Source: an uncultured Prevotella sp. (GTDB lineage: Bacteria > Bacteroidota > Bacteroidia > Bacteroidales > Bacteroidaceae). Taken from it: a stretch of DNA of 64,000 nucleotides. The notes below the pieces were generated by a model. It was not told the origin of the DNA. It was given only the letters and a program-made list of their open reading frames with translations, and searched no databases. The position numbers and the translations under genes were made by a program. Below, one piece after another: positions 20,284 to 28,965 of the stretch. The DNA is taken from contig ONDK01000001.1 of the NCBI GenBank assembly GCA_900316565.1, positions 32,664 through 96,663 on the forward strand. The letters are read 5' to 3'. Position 1 is the first letter of the stretch; each line of letters opens with the position of its first letter.

Positions 20284-21460
20284 GGAGAGCAGTCTTCTGC
20301 GCTTCCACCCCTGGATATTCTCTGGTGCCATCGAAGGCATCGACGATGGTATGGAGGAAGGCGACACCGTGCGTGTCGTGGCTCATGACGGTGCTTTCCT
20401 TGCCGTGGGACATTATCAGATAGGATCCATAGCGGTGCGCGTGCTGAGCTTTGAGGACATCACCATCGATGGTGCGTTCTGGCGTGAACGACTCCGCAAG
20501 GCCTACGACGTGAGGAAAGCCATTGGCGTGATACGTAAGCCGGTGGAGAACGCTGCACCTAATTATAATGTGAACACCACCTACCGTCTCGTCCATGGTG
20601 AGGGCGACAACCTCCCCGGATTGGTTATAGACATCTATGACGACACCGCCGTCATGCAGGCCCACAGCGTCGGCATGCATGTCAACCGTCAGGATATTGC
20701 CGAAGCTCTTGCCGATGTCATGGGACAGGAGCTCCGCGCCATCTACTATAAGAGTGAGACCACACTGCCCTTCAAGGCCAACCTCGGACAAGAGAACGGA
20801 TTTATTCTTGGCTCTACAGACAACAATATCGCCATAGAGAACGGACTGAAGTTCCATATCGACTGGCTTAAGGGACAGAAGACTGGCTTCTTCGTCGACC
20901 AGCGTGAGAACCGAGCCCTCGTGGAGCGTTATGCCCACGGTCGGTCCGTGCTGAATATGTTCTGCTATACCGGCGGTTTCTCGGTCTATGCCATGCGCGG
21001 TGGGGCACGGATGGTGCACTCCGTCGACAGCTCTGCCAAGGCCATAGAGCTCACCAAGGCCAATATGGAACTCAACTTCCCATGCGATGACCGCCATGAG
21101 GCCTACTGTGAGGACGCCTTCAAATATCTCGACGAGCACGATGACACCTACGACCTTATGATACTAGACCCGCCGGCCTTTGCCAAGCACCGTAAGGCGC
21201 TACGAAACGGACTGAGAGGTTACACGCGGTTGAACGTCAAAGGACTGCAGCGTATACGCCACGGAGGAATACTCTTCACCTTCAGTTGCTCGCAGGTCGT
21301 CACCAAAGACAACTTCCGTGAGGCCGTCTTCACCGCGGCGGCACAGACAGGACGGCGTGTGCGTATCCTCCACCAGCTCCATCAGCCTGCCGACCATCCT
21401 ATAAACATCTACCATCCTGAGGGCGAATACCTCAAGGGGCTGGTTCTTTACGTGGAATAG
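20249..21460 (+). CDS. rlmI: RlmI-type 23S rRNA cytosine methyltransferase
   Basis: A 403-residue SAM-dependent methyltransferase. The N-terminal PUA-like domain (about 1-75) begins with RLKKGKESSLLRFHPWIFSG. The Rossmann methyltransferase domain has VLNMFCYTGGFSVYAMRGGA for SAM binding, SVDSSAKAIELTKANMELN, and the active-site motif MILDPPAFAKHRKAL. The family (YccW/RlmI, COG1092) makes m5C in 23S rRNA (position 1962 in E. coli). It overlaps the preceding exonuclease gene by 35 bases and lies 65 bases before tilS. Confidence 0.88.
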   Translation: MKYKTIRLKKGKESSLLRFHPWIFSGAIEGIDDGMEEGDTVRVVAHDGAFLAVGHYQIGSIAVRVLSFEDITIDGAFWRERLRKAYDVRKAIGVIRKPVENAAPNYNVNTTYRLVHGEGDNLPGLVIDIYDDTAVMQAHSVGMHVNRQDIAEALADVMGQELRAIYYKSETTLPFKANLGQENGFILGSTDNNIAIENGLKFHIDWLKGQKTGFFVDQRENRALVERYAHGRSVLNMFCYTGGFSVYAMRGGARMVHSVDSSAKAIELTKANMELNFPCDDRHEAYCEDAFKYLDEHDDTYDLMILDPPAFAKHRKALRNGLRGYTRLNVKGLQRIRHGGILFTFSCSQVVTKDNFREAVFTAAAQTGRRVRILHQLHQPADHPINIYHPEGEYLKGLVLYVE

Positions 21461-21525
21461 AAAGAAACTATTTTAGTACAGGGCCCTGTAAATGTTTGAT
21501 TGACTACTGAATAAAAAACTAAGAC

Positions 21526-22911
21526 ATGAAATTTGCTCATCATAACGGTCTTCTGTTATCGGCACTCTCCGGAGGTGCCGACAGCACGGCACTGCTCCTG
21601 TGGCTCTTGGAAAAGGGGTGCAGGGTGGAGGCCGTGCACTGTAACTTCCATCTCCGTGGAGAAGAGAGCGACCGCGACGAGCAGTTCTGTAAGGACCTCT
21701 GCCGCAGACACGGCATACCGTTGCATATAGCTCATTTCGACACCGTGACCTTCGCGCAGATGCACCATCAGAGCATTGAGACGGCGGCACGGAACCTGCG
21801 GTACCGCTATTTCCTTGATCTGGCCTGCGACCTCGGTGCCGACGGCGTCTGTGTGGCACACAACCGCAACGACCAGGCTGAGACACTGCTGATGAACCTT
21901 GTCCGTGGAGCGGGCATCCATGGCCTCACGGGGATGAAGGCGGAGCGTACTGTCGAATGGCGCGGACGGAAGGTGAGCATCATTAGACCTTTGCTCGACG
22001 TGAGCCGCAAGGAGATAGTGCAGTTCCTTAATGCCAGAAAGCAGTCGTGGGTCACCGACAGCACAAACCTTGAGACTGATGCCACACGCAACAAGTTTCG
22101 CCTGGAGGTCATACCTCTGCTCGAGAAAATAAACCCCTCGGCAATGGCCAACATCGCCGACACATGCCGACGACTGCAGACCGTAGAGTCCATCTATGAC
22201 AGTCAGATAGAACAGGGTCGGCGGCGTGTCCTTGGAAGCTCTCTTCCCGACGGTGCCGGCAATGGTTCGGACAAAACTATGGCGGAGCAGGGGCTGCAGG
22301 AGATACACATCGGCATAGCGTCGCTTCGGAAGGAGACCGCACCGGAGGCATTGCTCTTTGAGATAGCAAGCCGGTATGGGTTCAACGGTCATCAGGTGGA
22401 GGATGTCATGGCTCATCTTGACGGAGGTCCGGGAAAGGTATGGAGCAGTGCCACACACCAGCTGCTCCTCGACAGAGAGGACATCGTCATCGCAAAGCGG
22501 AATGACGACCGTGGCATAAGGATGCGTATCCCGGAAGAGGGCGTCTATGTCGTCGGACAGAGGGGGAAGATTAGGATTACCCGGCAGAATGTCGACAAGG
22601 ACTTTGCCGTGGCACGGACGGCCGATGCCGTATCCCTCGATGCCGACAGTGTAGTATTCCCGTTGACGCTGAGGACCGTGGAGAAGGGCGACCGCTTCGT
22701 GCCGTTCGGCATGCGTGGCTCTAAGCTCGTCAGCGACTTCCTTACCGACAAAAAACTGTCGCTACTGGAGAAACGCCGGCAACTTGTCCTCTGCGATGCC
22801 TCGGACCGTATACTGTGGGTCATCGGACGCCGTCCCGACAACCGTTTCCGTATAACGCCCGAAACAAAGAATGCCTACAATATAGCATTCAGCAAGTCTT
22901 TAATGCGTTGA
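21526..22911 (+). CDS. tilS: tRNA(Ile)-lysidine synthase
   Basis: A 461-residue enzyme that converts C34 of the CAU-anticodon tRNA-Ile to lysidine, so that AUA is read as Ile. The PP-loop ATP motif SALSGGADSTALLLW sits at residues 12-26. Family motifs also include HNRNDQAETLLMNLVRGAG and TNLETDATRNKFR. The C-terminal part (about 370-461) matches the TilS C-terminal domain, with EKGDRFVPFGM and SDFLTDKKLSLLEKR. It is the last of three RNA-related genes; the long gap before gyrA follows. Confidence 0.94.
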   Translation: MKFAHHNGLLLSALSGGADSTALLLWLLEKGCRVEAVHCNFHLRGEESDRDEQFCKDLCRRHGIPLHIAHFDTVTFAQMHHQSIETAARNLRYRYFLDLACDLGADGVCVAHNRNDQAETLLMNLVRGAGIHGLTGMKAERTVEWRGRKVSIIRPLLDVSRKEIVQFLNARKQSWVTDSTNLETDATRNKFRLEVIPLLEKINPSAMANIADTCRRLQTVESIYDSQIEQGRRRVLGSSLPDGAGNGSDKTMAEQGLQEIHIGIASLRKETAPEALLFEIASRYGFNGHQVEDVMAHLDGGPGKVWSSATHQLLLDREDIVIAKRNDDRGIRMRIPEEGVYVVGQRGKIRITRQNVDKDFAVARTADAVSLDADSVVFPLTLRTVEKGDRFVPFGMRGSKLVSDFLTDKKLSLLEKRRQLVLCDASDRILWVIGRRPDNRFRITPETKNAYNIAFSKSLMR

Positions 22912-23750
22912 TAGATATTACGATCTGCCTCAATTCCGCTACCGTACTAAAAGTCTCAGAGCATTGTAGTAGAAATCATCAGGAATGCGATATTAAATTT
23001 GCATGTTGCCCAATTTGTTGTTTGAGTTGTTAATTGTTCATATCAAGCGGGCGGATACCAAATTGTTTCTGCTGACTTTTTATTACAAAAAAACATCATT
23101 AAAATCGACCAATCTAGAAGTTAAAATCTTTTAAAAGGCAGGAAAACAGCGGTGATTTGGCAGAAAAAACGGGTTGGTTTGTAAAACGATAGGTTTTACA
23201 AGGTAAAAGCATAGGTTTTACCTCGTAAATGTACTACAAATACAATGCAAGTAAGCCTTACTTTCAGGGCCAAAATGGGCATTATTTGAGTCTTCAAAAA
23301 TTGGGCTTTAATAATATATTGATTATCAGGATGATACAAAATATCCATTTTTAACGTATTTGACAGCGTTTTAGGTCGTCATTCAGAATAATCGAAAAAT
23401 GAAGAGGCTAAATTGTCATATTACTTTACATATACTATAATGCTAACACGTAAATATTTCCTCTCCGAGCACGAAGTGGGTTACTTATCAGCTATATTTA
23501 CCCAGGCTGCATTCGCTGACCTCAAGTCCTTAAATCGTTAAACTATCTTTAAAAGGCGTCAGTTTGGCGTGTAACGTTTTTCAGAGTCACTTTTTTTTAG
23601 TACCTTTACACCTCGAAACTAGACTAAAAACGGTTTAGAAGGCAAATAAAGGGCATTTACGGCGATTTTACCGTCTTTTCGCTCTGTTGGGATTTGCGAC
23701 CGTTCTTCTGTTTCTAAAACCGCATAGAGGAAAATACAAATTATTAAGTA
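22912..23750 (+). other. 839-base AT-rich gap upstream of gyrA
   Basis: No convincing coding region is present. It contains the tandem hairpins at 23179-23223, many A/T runs, and a long leader directly upstream of gyrA. A weak -7-like TACCTTTA lies at 23601-23608 after a T run, which would give a gyrA leader of about 140 bases. No tRNA or known small RNA was recognised. Confidence 0.6.
23179..23223 (+). repeat. Two tandem hairpins sharing an ATAGGTTTTAC unit
   Basis: TTGTAAAAC (23179-23187) pairs with GTTTTACAA (23193-23201) around a 5-base loop. Directly after it, GGTAAAA (23202-23208) pairs with TTTTACC (23216-23222). Both right arms contain ATAGGTTTTAC. There is no T run, so this looks like an intergenic repeat or RNA structure more than a terminator. 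Confidence 0.6.
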
Positions 23751-26390
23751 ATGGACGAAAATAAGACTATTGATCAGGACAGGATCATGAAAATCAACAT
23801 CGAGGAAGAGATGAAGAGCTCGTATATCGACTATAGTATGTCGGTAATTGTAGCCAGAGCCCTCCCGGATGTTCGTGATGGATTTAAGCCTGTTCACCGC
23901 CGCATTCTCTACGGTATGCGCGGCATCGGCAACCTCAGTAATCAACCATATAAGAAATGTGCCCGCGTCGTCGGTGAGGTACTCGGTAAGTATCACCCAC
24001 ACGGTGACAGCTCAGTCTACGGTGCCCTTGTACGCATGGGGCAGAGCTGGAACATGCGCTATACCCTTGTAGACGGTCAGGGTAACTTCGGTTCCGTCGA
24101 CGGCGACTCTCCGGCTGCCATGCGTTATACAGAGTGCCGTCTCTCAAAGATGGGAGAGCACATCATGGACGACATCGACAAGGACACCGTCGACATGGTT
24201 AACAACTTCGACGACACGCTGAAGGAGCCTTCCGTTATGCCGACAAAGATACCTAACCTTCTGGTGAACGGTGGAAACGGCATTGCCGTGGGTATGGCCA
24301 CGAATATCCCTACGCATAATCTTAATGAGGTTATCGATGGCTGCTGCGCTTATATCGACAATCCCGACATCGACCTTGACGGCCTGATGAAGTATATCCC
24401 CGCTCCGGACTTCCCGACGGGTGCATACATCTACGGCCTTAAGGGAGTGCGCGACGCTTATGAGACCGGCCGTGGACGTATCATCATGCGTGCCAAGGCA
24501 GAGATAGAAAGCGGAGAGCAGCACGACAAGATTGTCATCACGGAGATACCTTACGGTGTCAACAAGCAGCAGCTCATCGAGTATATCGCCGACCTGGTCA
24601 AAGAGGGAAAGATTGACGGTATTTCCAACGTCAACGATGAGACCGGCCGTCAGGGCATGCGCATCGTAGTGGACGTGAAGAGGGAGGCCAACGCCAATGT
24701 CATACTTAATAAACTGTTTAAGATGACAGCCCTACAGAGCTCTTTCTCAGTAAACTGCATAGCCCTTGTCAAGGGCCGTCCGCATCTACTGACACTTAAG
24801 GACTGCATAAAATACTTCGTGGAGCATCGCCATGAGGTAACCATACGCCGCACGAAATTCGACTTGAAGAAGGCACAGGAGCGTGCCCACATCCTCGAAG
24901 GACTTATCATTGCGGTGAACAATATCGACGAGGTGGTCGACATCATCAAGAGCAGCAAGACACCGTCAGACGCACAGCGCAATCTTGAGAAGCGGTTCTC
25001 TCTCGACGAGATACAGTCGAAGGCTATCGTGGACATGCGCCTCGGTTCACTGACAAGCCTGCAGGTCGACAAGCTCCATGCAGAGTATGACGAGCTGATG
25101 GAGACCATCAAGAACCTGCAGGAGATTCTCGACAATCCGGAGCGTTGCAAGCAAGTGATGAAGGACGACCTCATTGAGGTTAAGGAGAAATATGGCGACG
25201 CACGCCGCACGGAGATTATCCCAGATGAGCATGAGTTCAACGCCGAGGATTTCTATCCTAACGACCCGGTGGTGATAACCATCAGCCACCTGGGATACAT
25301 CAAGCGCACACCTCTTGCCGACTTCCGTGAGCAGGCACGTGGCGGTGTGGGCTCTAAGGGTGCGAGAACACGTGAGAAGGACTTCACGGAGTTCATCTAT
25401 CCGGCTACCATGCATCAGACGATGCTGTTCTTCACGCGTCAGGGCCGCTGCTACTGGATGAAGTGTTACGACATTCCTGAGGGCGACAAGAACTCCAAGG
25501 GACGTGCCATACAGAACATGCTGGCACTGGAACCGGGCGACACGGTAAACGCATGCCTGCGTCTGCGCAGCTCCGCCGACGATGACTTCCTCGACAACCA
25601 CTTCGTGGTGTTCGCAACAAAGCGCGGCCTGGTGAAGAAGACAAGTCTTAGAGCATACTCCAACCCACGCTCAAAGGGTATCATAGCTATAAACATCAAT
25701 GACGACGATGAGGTCGTGGACGTTCGTCTGACCAATGGTCATAACGAACTTATCCTCGCCGACCGCAACGGACGCGCATGCCGCTTCGACGAGGGTAAGG
25801 TGCGCACCATGGGCCGCGTCTCTACCGGTGTACGCGGAATGACGCTAAGCGAGGACGGACAGGACGAGGTCGTCGGCATGATTGTCGTCAACGATCCGGT
25901 CAGCGAGAGTGTGATGGTCGTTTCGGAGAACGGTTACGGCAAGCGCTCACAGGTGGAGGACTACCGTAAGACCAACAGAGGCGGAAAGGGCGTGAAGACC
26001 CTTAACATCACTGACAAGACCGGTAAACTAGTGGCTATCAAGAATGTCACCGACGATAATGACCTCATGATTATCAACAAGAGCGGTATTGTCATCCGTC
26101 TCTCCGTAGCTGAATGCCGTATCATGGGCAGGGCCACGCAGGGCGTCCGTCTCATCAACCTGTCCAAGAAGAACGATGTCATCGCTAGTGTCTGCAAGGT
26201 CATGAGCTCTGAGCTCGAGGCGCAGGTGGAAGAGGAAAGCCGCGCCGCATGGGCCAAGACCAGCGACGAGATAAAGAGCGACACCGTCAGCGCCAATCCT
26301 TCACAGGAGGACGGCGCGGAAACAGAGACCGACGATGAGACAGCAGAGGGCGCCGGCGATAACGACAACACACCGGTCGACTTCGATTAA
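23751..26390 (+). CDS. gyrA: DNA gyrase subunit A
   Basis: An 879-residue type IIA topoisomerase subunit that cuts and rejoins DNA. The active-site tyrosine is Tyr126 in AAMRYTECRLS. The quinolone-pocket region reads HPHGDSSVYGALVRMGQ, with Gly91 at the place of E. coli Asp87. The C-terminal beta-pinwheel carries several repeats and a GyrA-box-like segment (TNRGGKGVKTLN; canonical QRRGGKG), supporting gyrase over topoisomerase IV. The tail is long and acidic (last 60 residues). It has a long non-coding upstream region and is followed by TPR genes. Confidence 0.95.
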   Translation: MDENKTIDQDRIMKINIEEEMKSSYIDYSMSVIVARALPDVRDGFKPVHRRILYGMRGIGNLSNQPYKKCARVVGEVLGKYHPHGDSSVYGALVRMGQSWNMRYTLVDGQGNFGSVDGDSPAAMRYTECRLSKMGEHIMDDIDKDTVDMVNNFDDTLKEPSVMPTKIPNLLVNGGNGIAVGMATNIPTHNLNEVIDGCCAYIDNPDIDLDGLMKYIPAPDFPTGAYIYGLKGVRDAYETGRGRIIMRAKAEIESGEQHDKIVITEIPYGVNKQQLIEYIADLVKEGKIDGISNVNDETGRQGMRIVVDVKREANANVILNKLFKMTALQSSFSVNCIALVKGRPHLLTLKDCIKYFVEHRHEVTIRRTKFDLKKAQERAHILEGLIIAVNNIDEVVDIIKSSKTPSDAQRNLEKRFSLDEIQSKAIVDMRLGSLTSLQVDKLHAEYDELMETIKNLQEILDNPERCKQVMKDDLIEVKEKYGDARRTEIIPDEHEFNAEDFYPNDPVVITISHLGYIKRTPLADFREQARGGVGSKGARTREKDFTEFIYPATMHQTMLFFTRQGRCYWMKCYDIPEGDKNSKGRAIQNMLALEPGDTVNACLRLRSSADDDFLDNHFVVFATKRGLVKKTSLRAYSNPRSKGIIAININDDDEVVDVRLTNGHNELILADRNGRACRFDEGKVRTMGRVSTGVRGMTLSEDGQDEVVGMIVVNDPVSESVMVVSENGYGKRSQVEDYRKTNRGGKGVKTLNITDKTGKLVAIKNVTDDNDLMIINKSGIVIRLSVAECRIMGRATQGVRLINLSKKNDVIASVCKVMSSELEAQVEEESRAAWAKTSDEIKSDTVSANPSQEDGAETETDDETAEGAGDNDNTPVDFD

Positions 26391-26403
26391 AGAAATAAAC
26401 CAT

Positions 26404-26440
26404 CAAGTCTTATGTGCTCAGAAAGGGCATGTGGGACTTG
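26404..26440 (+). promoter_or_regulatory. 14-bp hairpin between gyrA and the TPR genes
   Basis: CAAGTCTTATGTGC (26404-26417) pairs along its length with GCATGTGGGACTTG (26427-26440), using G-U pairs, with a 9-base loop. The bases after it are A-rich and not T-rich, so it is a poor intrinsic terminator. It may be an RNA stabiliser or processing site. Confidence 0.5.
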
Positions 26441-26492
26441 AGTTTAACGAAAAAAAATAACCAAAACATTAAATTTTAATTAAACAACGAAA

Positions 26493-27725
26493 ATGAAAAA
26501 AATGATGATGTTTGCGGTCATGATGCTTATCTCGGTATCTGCCGCATTCGCTGGAAACAGCGACGCTTTGAAAGCCATCCTCAAGTCGGAAGACTACGTC
26601 GAGGCCAACAAGCTCGTGCAGTCGACCCTTGACCAACTGGCCGACAACGCTGAAAAGGCTTCCGCCTACAACAAGGTGGTCGACTTGGCCCTTGCAGCCT
26701 TCAACGACCAGGCTAAGCTCGCAGCAGCCAACAAGGCCGACGAGGCTAAGATGTACGATGCTCTGGAGACAGCCTTCACCGCTGCCGACGAGTGCTACAA
26801 GTACGACCAGCTTCCTAACGCCAAGGGAAAGGTCAAGGAACGCTTCGGAAAGGTCAACGCAGTGCGTCTCTCACAGCTCCGCCCTTACCTCATCAATGCC
26901 GGTGGCTACTATCAGGGCAAGGATTATCCGCGTGCTTTCAAGCTTCTGAGCTCTTACATAAACATCAACGACAATCCAATGTACGCTGAAGTAAAGAACG
27001 ACCCGGCCAAGGACCCGAACTTCAAGCTCGCCGCTTACTACGCTGGCTACATGGCTCTCATGGCCCAGGACTATCCTGACGCTGAGAAGTATGCCGGCAT
27101 GGCCGTTACCGACTCTGTAAACGGTGCCAACGCCCTGCAGATACAGCTCCAGGCTATGAAGGCTCAGATGAAGACCGCAGAGGACTCAGTGAAGTTCATC
27201 GACAAGTGCAAGGCTCTCTACGAGCAGTATCCTGACAACCAGGCTATCTTCGCCAACCTCGTTGATGCCTACAACCAGGCTAACCGTTCCGCTGACGCTG
27301 AGAAGCTCGTTGACAGCCGTCTGGCCAGCAAGCCTAACGACTTCATCGCTCTTTGGGTGAAGGGCCAGCTCCTGGAGCAGCAGAACAAGTTCGAGGAGGC
27401 TGTCGACGTCCTCAAGAAGTCGCTTGAGAACACTCCTGACCAACCACAGACCAAGCTGCAGCTCAACGCCAGCATCGGCGACTGCTACCTCTATCACGCT
27501 CAGACCCGTCTTGAGAAAATCAAGGGTGTGCTCTCCAAGGCTGCCAAGGACCAGTTCGTTCCAGTCTATCAGAACGCCATCAACTACTATGAGGCTGCCA
27601 AGGCCCTCGACACTGACCAGACCCAGAAGAGCAAGTATGCAGCCCGTCTGTACAACTGCTACTACTTCGTCTATGGCGAGAACGATCCTAAGACCCAGGA
27701 GGCTAAGACCTACGCTGGATATTAA
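26493..27725 (+). CDS. Secreted TPR-repeat protein (paralogue 1)
   Basis: A 410-residue protein with a signal peptide (MKKMMMFAVMMLISVSAAFA) and TPR-type helical repeats over most of its length, such as AIFANLVDAYNQANRSADAE and DFIALWVKGQLLEQQNKFEEA. The segment LSQLRPYLINAGGYYQGKDY recurs in altered form in the next two genes, marking an array of diverged duplicates. Codon use is strongly biased to C-ending codons, which suggests high expression. The gene ends in its own terminator. Role unknown; a periplasmic scaffold is inferred. Confidence 0.8.
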   Translation: MKKMMMFAVMMLISVSAAFAGNSDALKAILKSEDYVEANKLVQSTLDQLADNAEKASAYNKVVDLALAAFNDQAKLAAANKADEAKMYDALETAFTAADECYKYDQLPNAKGKVKERFGKVNAVRLSQLRPYLINAGGYYQGKDYPRAFKLLSSYININDNPMYAEVKNDPAKDPNFKLAAYYAGYMALMAQDYPDAEKYAGMAVTDSVNGANALQIQLQAMKAQMKTAEDSVKFIDKCKALYEQYPDNQAIFANLVDAYNQANRSADAEKLVDSRLASKPNDFIALWVKGQLLEQQNKFEEAVDVLKKSLENTPDQPQTKLQLNASIGDCYLYHAQTRLEKIKGVLSKAAKDQFVPVYQNAINYYEAAKALDTDQTQKSKYAARLYNCYYFVYGENDPKTQEAKTYAGY

Positions 27726-27738
27726 CAGATGAATTCTA

Positions 27739-27795
27739 CAGTCCCTCCCTATGTGTTCTTTCCAAGACCTACAAGGGAGGGATTGTTCTTTTCAA
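27739..27795 (+). terminator. Terminator after TPR paralogue 1
   Basis: CAGTCCCTCCCT (27739-27750) pairs with AGGGAGGGATTG (27774-27785), 12 bp with one G-T pair, followed by a T-rich stretch. It lies 13 bases past the stop and separates the first TPR gene from the next two. Confidence 0.85.
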
Positions 27796-27808
27796 TAACA
27801 ATTAGCTT

Positions 27809-28915
27809 ATGATAAGAATTCTTTCCACTCTCACGATGGCTTTGTTGCCGCTGGCCATGCTCGCTCAGACGGCCAACCCGCGGAAGGACGCTGAGAAGAT
27901 GAACCAGCGCGCACAGATAATATATTATGAGCTGGAGAATCAGTCTGTAACCGATTCCCTGCGTTACTACCGTAATATAATGGACGTGGTGGACTACAGC
28001 CTGAAGAGTGACGAGTCGGACAGAATTCCGGATAAGAAAGGGCAGGTTAAGTTACGCTACGAGACCGATAACCATAGGCGCATCTCCACGCTGCGTCCGT
28101 TTCTTATCGACGCCGGCCTTTATCTCACCGCCCATCACTACCGTCAGGATGGCATCAACGCTTGGAAACTGTATATCAAAGCCGCTGCCTCGCCATTGCT
28201 GAAGAACGACAAGGCCACGGACGAGACCGGAACTGCCGCATTCTACATCGCACAGTCGGAGCTCTACGCGCGGAACTATAAGGCCGCAGACCGTTTCGCC
28301 GACATAGCCATGCAGGACGACGATGTGGCACAGGATGCAGCGGAGATTAAGGCCCGTTGCATGCACGATCAGATGGTCAACCATGAGGACTCTGTCAAGT
28401 ACCTCTCCGTCCTGGCTGAGCTCTACCGCTCGGACCCCTCCGACAAAATCTACTTCGCATGGATAATGCAGTTCTACAGCCATGAAAACAGAAGTTTCAA
28501 CTTAGAGGACTTCGTAGACCAACAGCTGAGGCTGTTCCCTAACTCTCCCGTACCATGGCTGCTCAAGGGCGAGACGGCCATGCATGCCAAACGCTGGGAG
28601 GAGGCCGCCGATGCCTACAAACATGCCAACGAGATAGACCCAAACCGTCTGCCGGTGGTCTATAACATCGGAGTGTGCATGCTCAACTGGGGTGTAGGGC
28701 TGATAAATGAGAATGCGGAGAAGAAGAAACGCAAGAAGAAGGACACCAAGGCCGACAGTATCATCGCTGAGGCCCGGACCTGTCTTGAGAAGGTGAAGGA
28801 GATGGACCCGCACAGGAAAAACGTTGACTGGGTGACGCCATTATATCATATCTATCTCATTGTAGGAGACGAGGCCAAGGCCGACGAGCTAAGGCCATTG
28901 GTAAAGAAAGGGTAG
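27809..28915 (+). CDS. Secreted TPR-repeat protein (paralogue 2)
   Basis: A 368-residue protein with a signal peptide (MIRILSTLTMALLPLAMLAQ) and helical repeats. The segment ISTLRPFLIDAGLYLTAHHY corresponds to LSQLRPYLINAGGYYQGKDY of the upstream protein. Near the C-terminus a lysine-rich run (EKKKRKKKDTK) interrupts the repeats. No catalytic motif is seen. It lies 50 bases before the start of paralogue 3 and probably shares its transcript. Confidence 0.75.
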   Translation: MIRILSTLTMALLPLAMLAQTANPRKDAEKMNQRAQIIYYELENQSVTDSLRYYRNIMDVVDYSLKSDESDRIPDKKGQVKLRYETDNHRRISTLRPFLIDAGLYLTAHHYRQDGINAWKLYIKAAASPLLKNDKATDETGTAAFYIAQSELYARNYKAADRFADIAMQDDDVAQDAAEIKARCMHDQMVNHEDSVKYLSVLAELYRSDPSDKIYFAWIMQFYSHENRSFNLEDFVDQQLRLFPNSPVPWLLKGETAMHAKRWEEAADAYKHANEIDPNRLPVVYNIGVCMLNWGVGLINENAEKKKRKKKDTKADSIIAEARTCLEKVKEMDPHRKNVDWVTPLYHIYLIVGDEAKADELRPLVKKG

Positions 28916-28965
28916 GGGAAGCTGCCATGCCGAAATATCTTCAGGAAAAAGATTCTAAAAGGATA

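Noticed and set aside
21477-21490. 14-base perfect palindrome TACAGGGCCCTGTA between rlmI and tilS
   Set aside because: About four perfect 14-base palindromes are expected by chance in 64 kb, and no second site or partner regulator is visible.
23179-23223. CRISPR-like repeats before gyrA
   Set aside because: Only two short hairpin units without equal spacers and no cas genes nearby.
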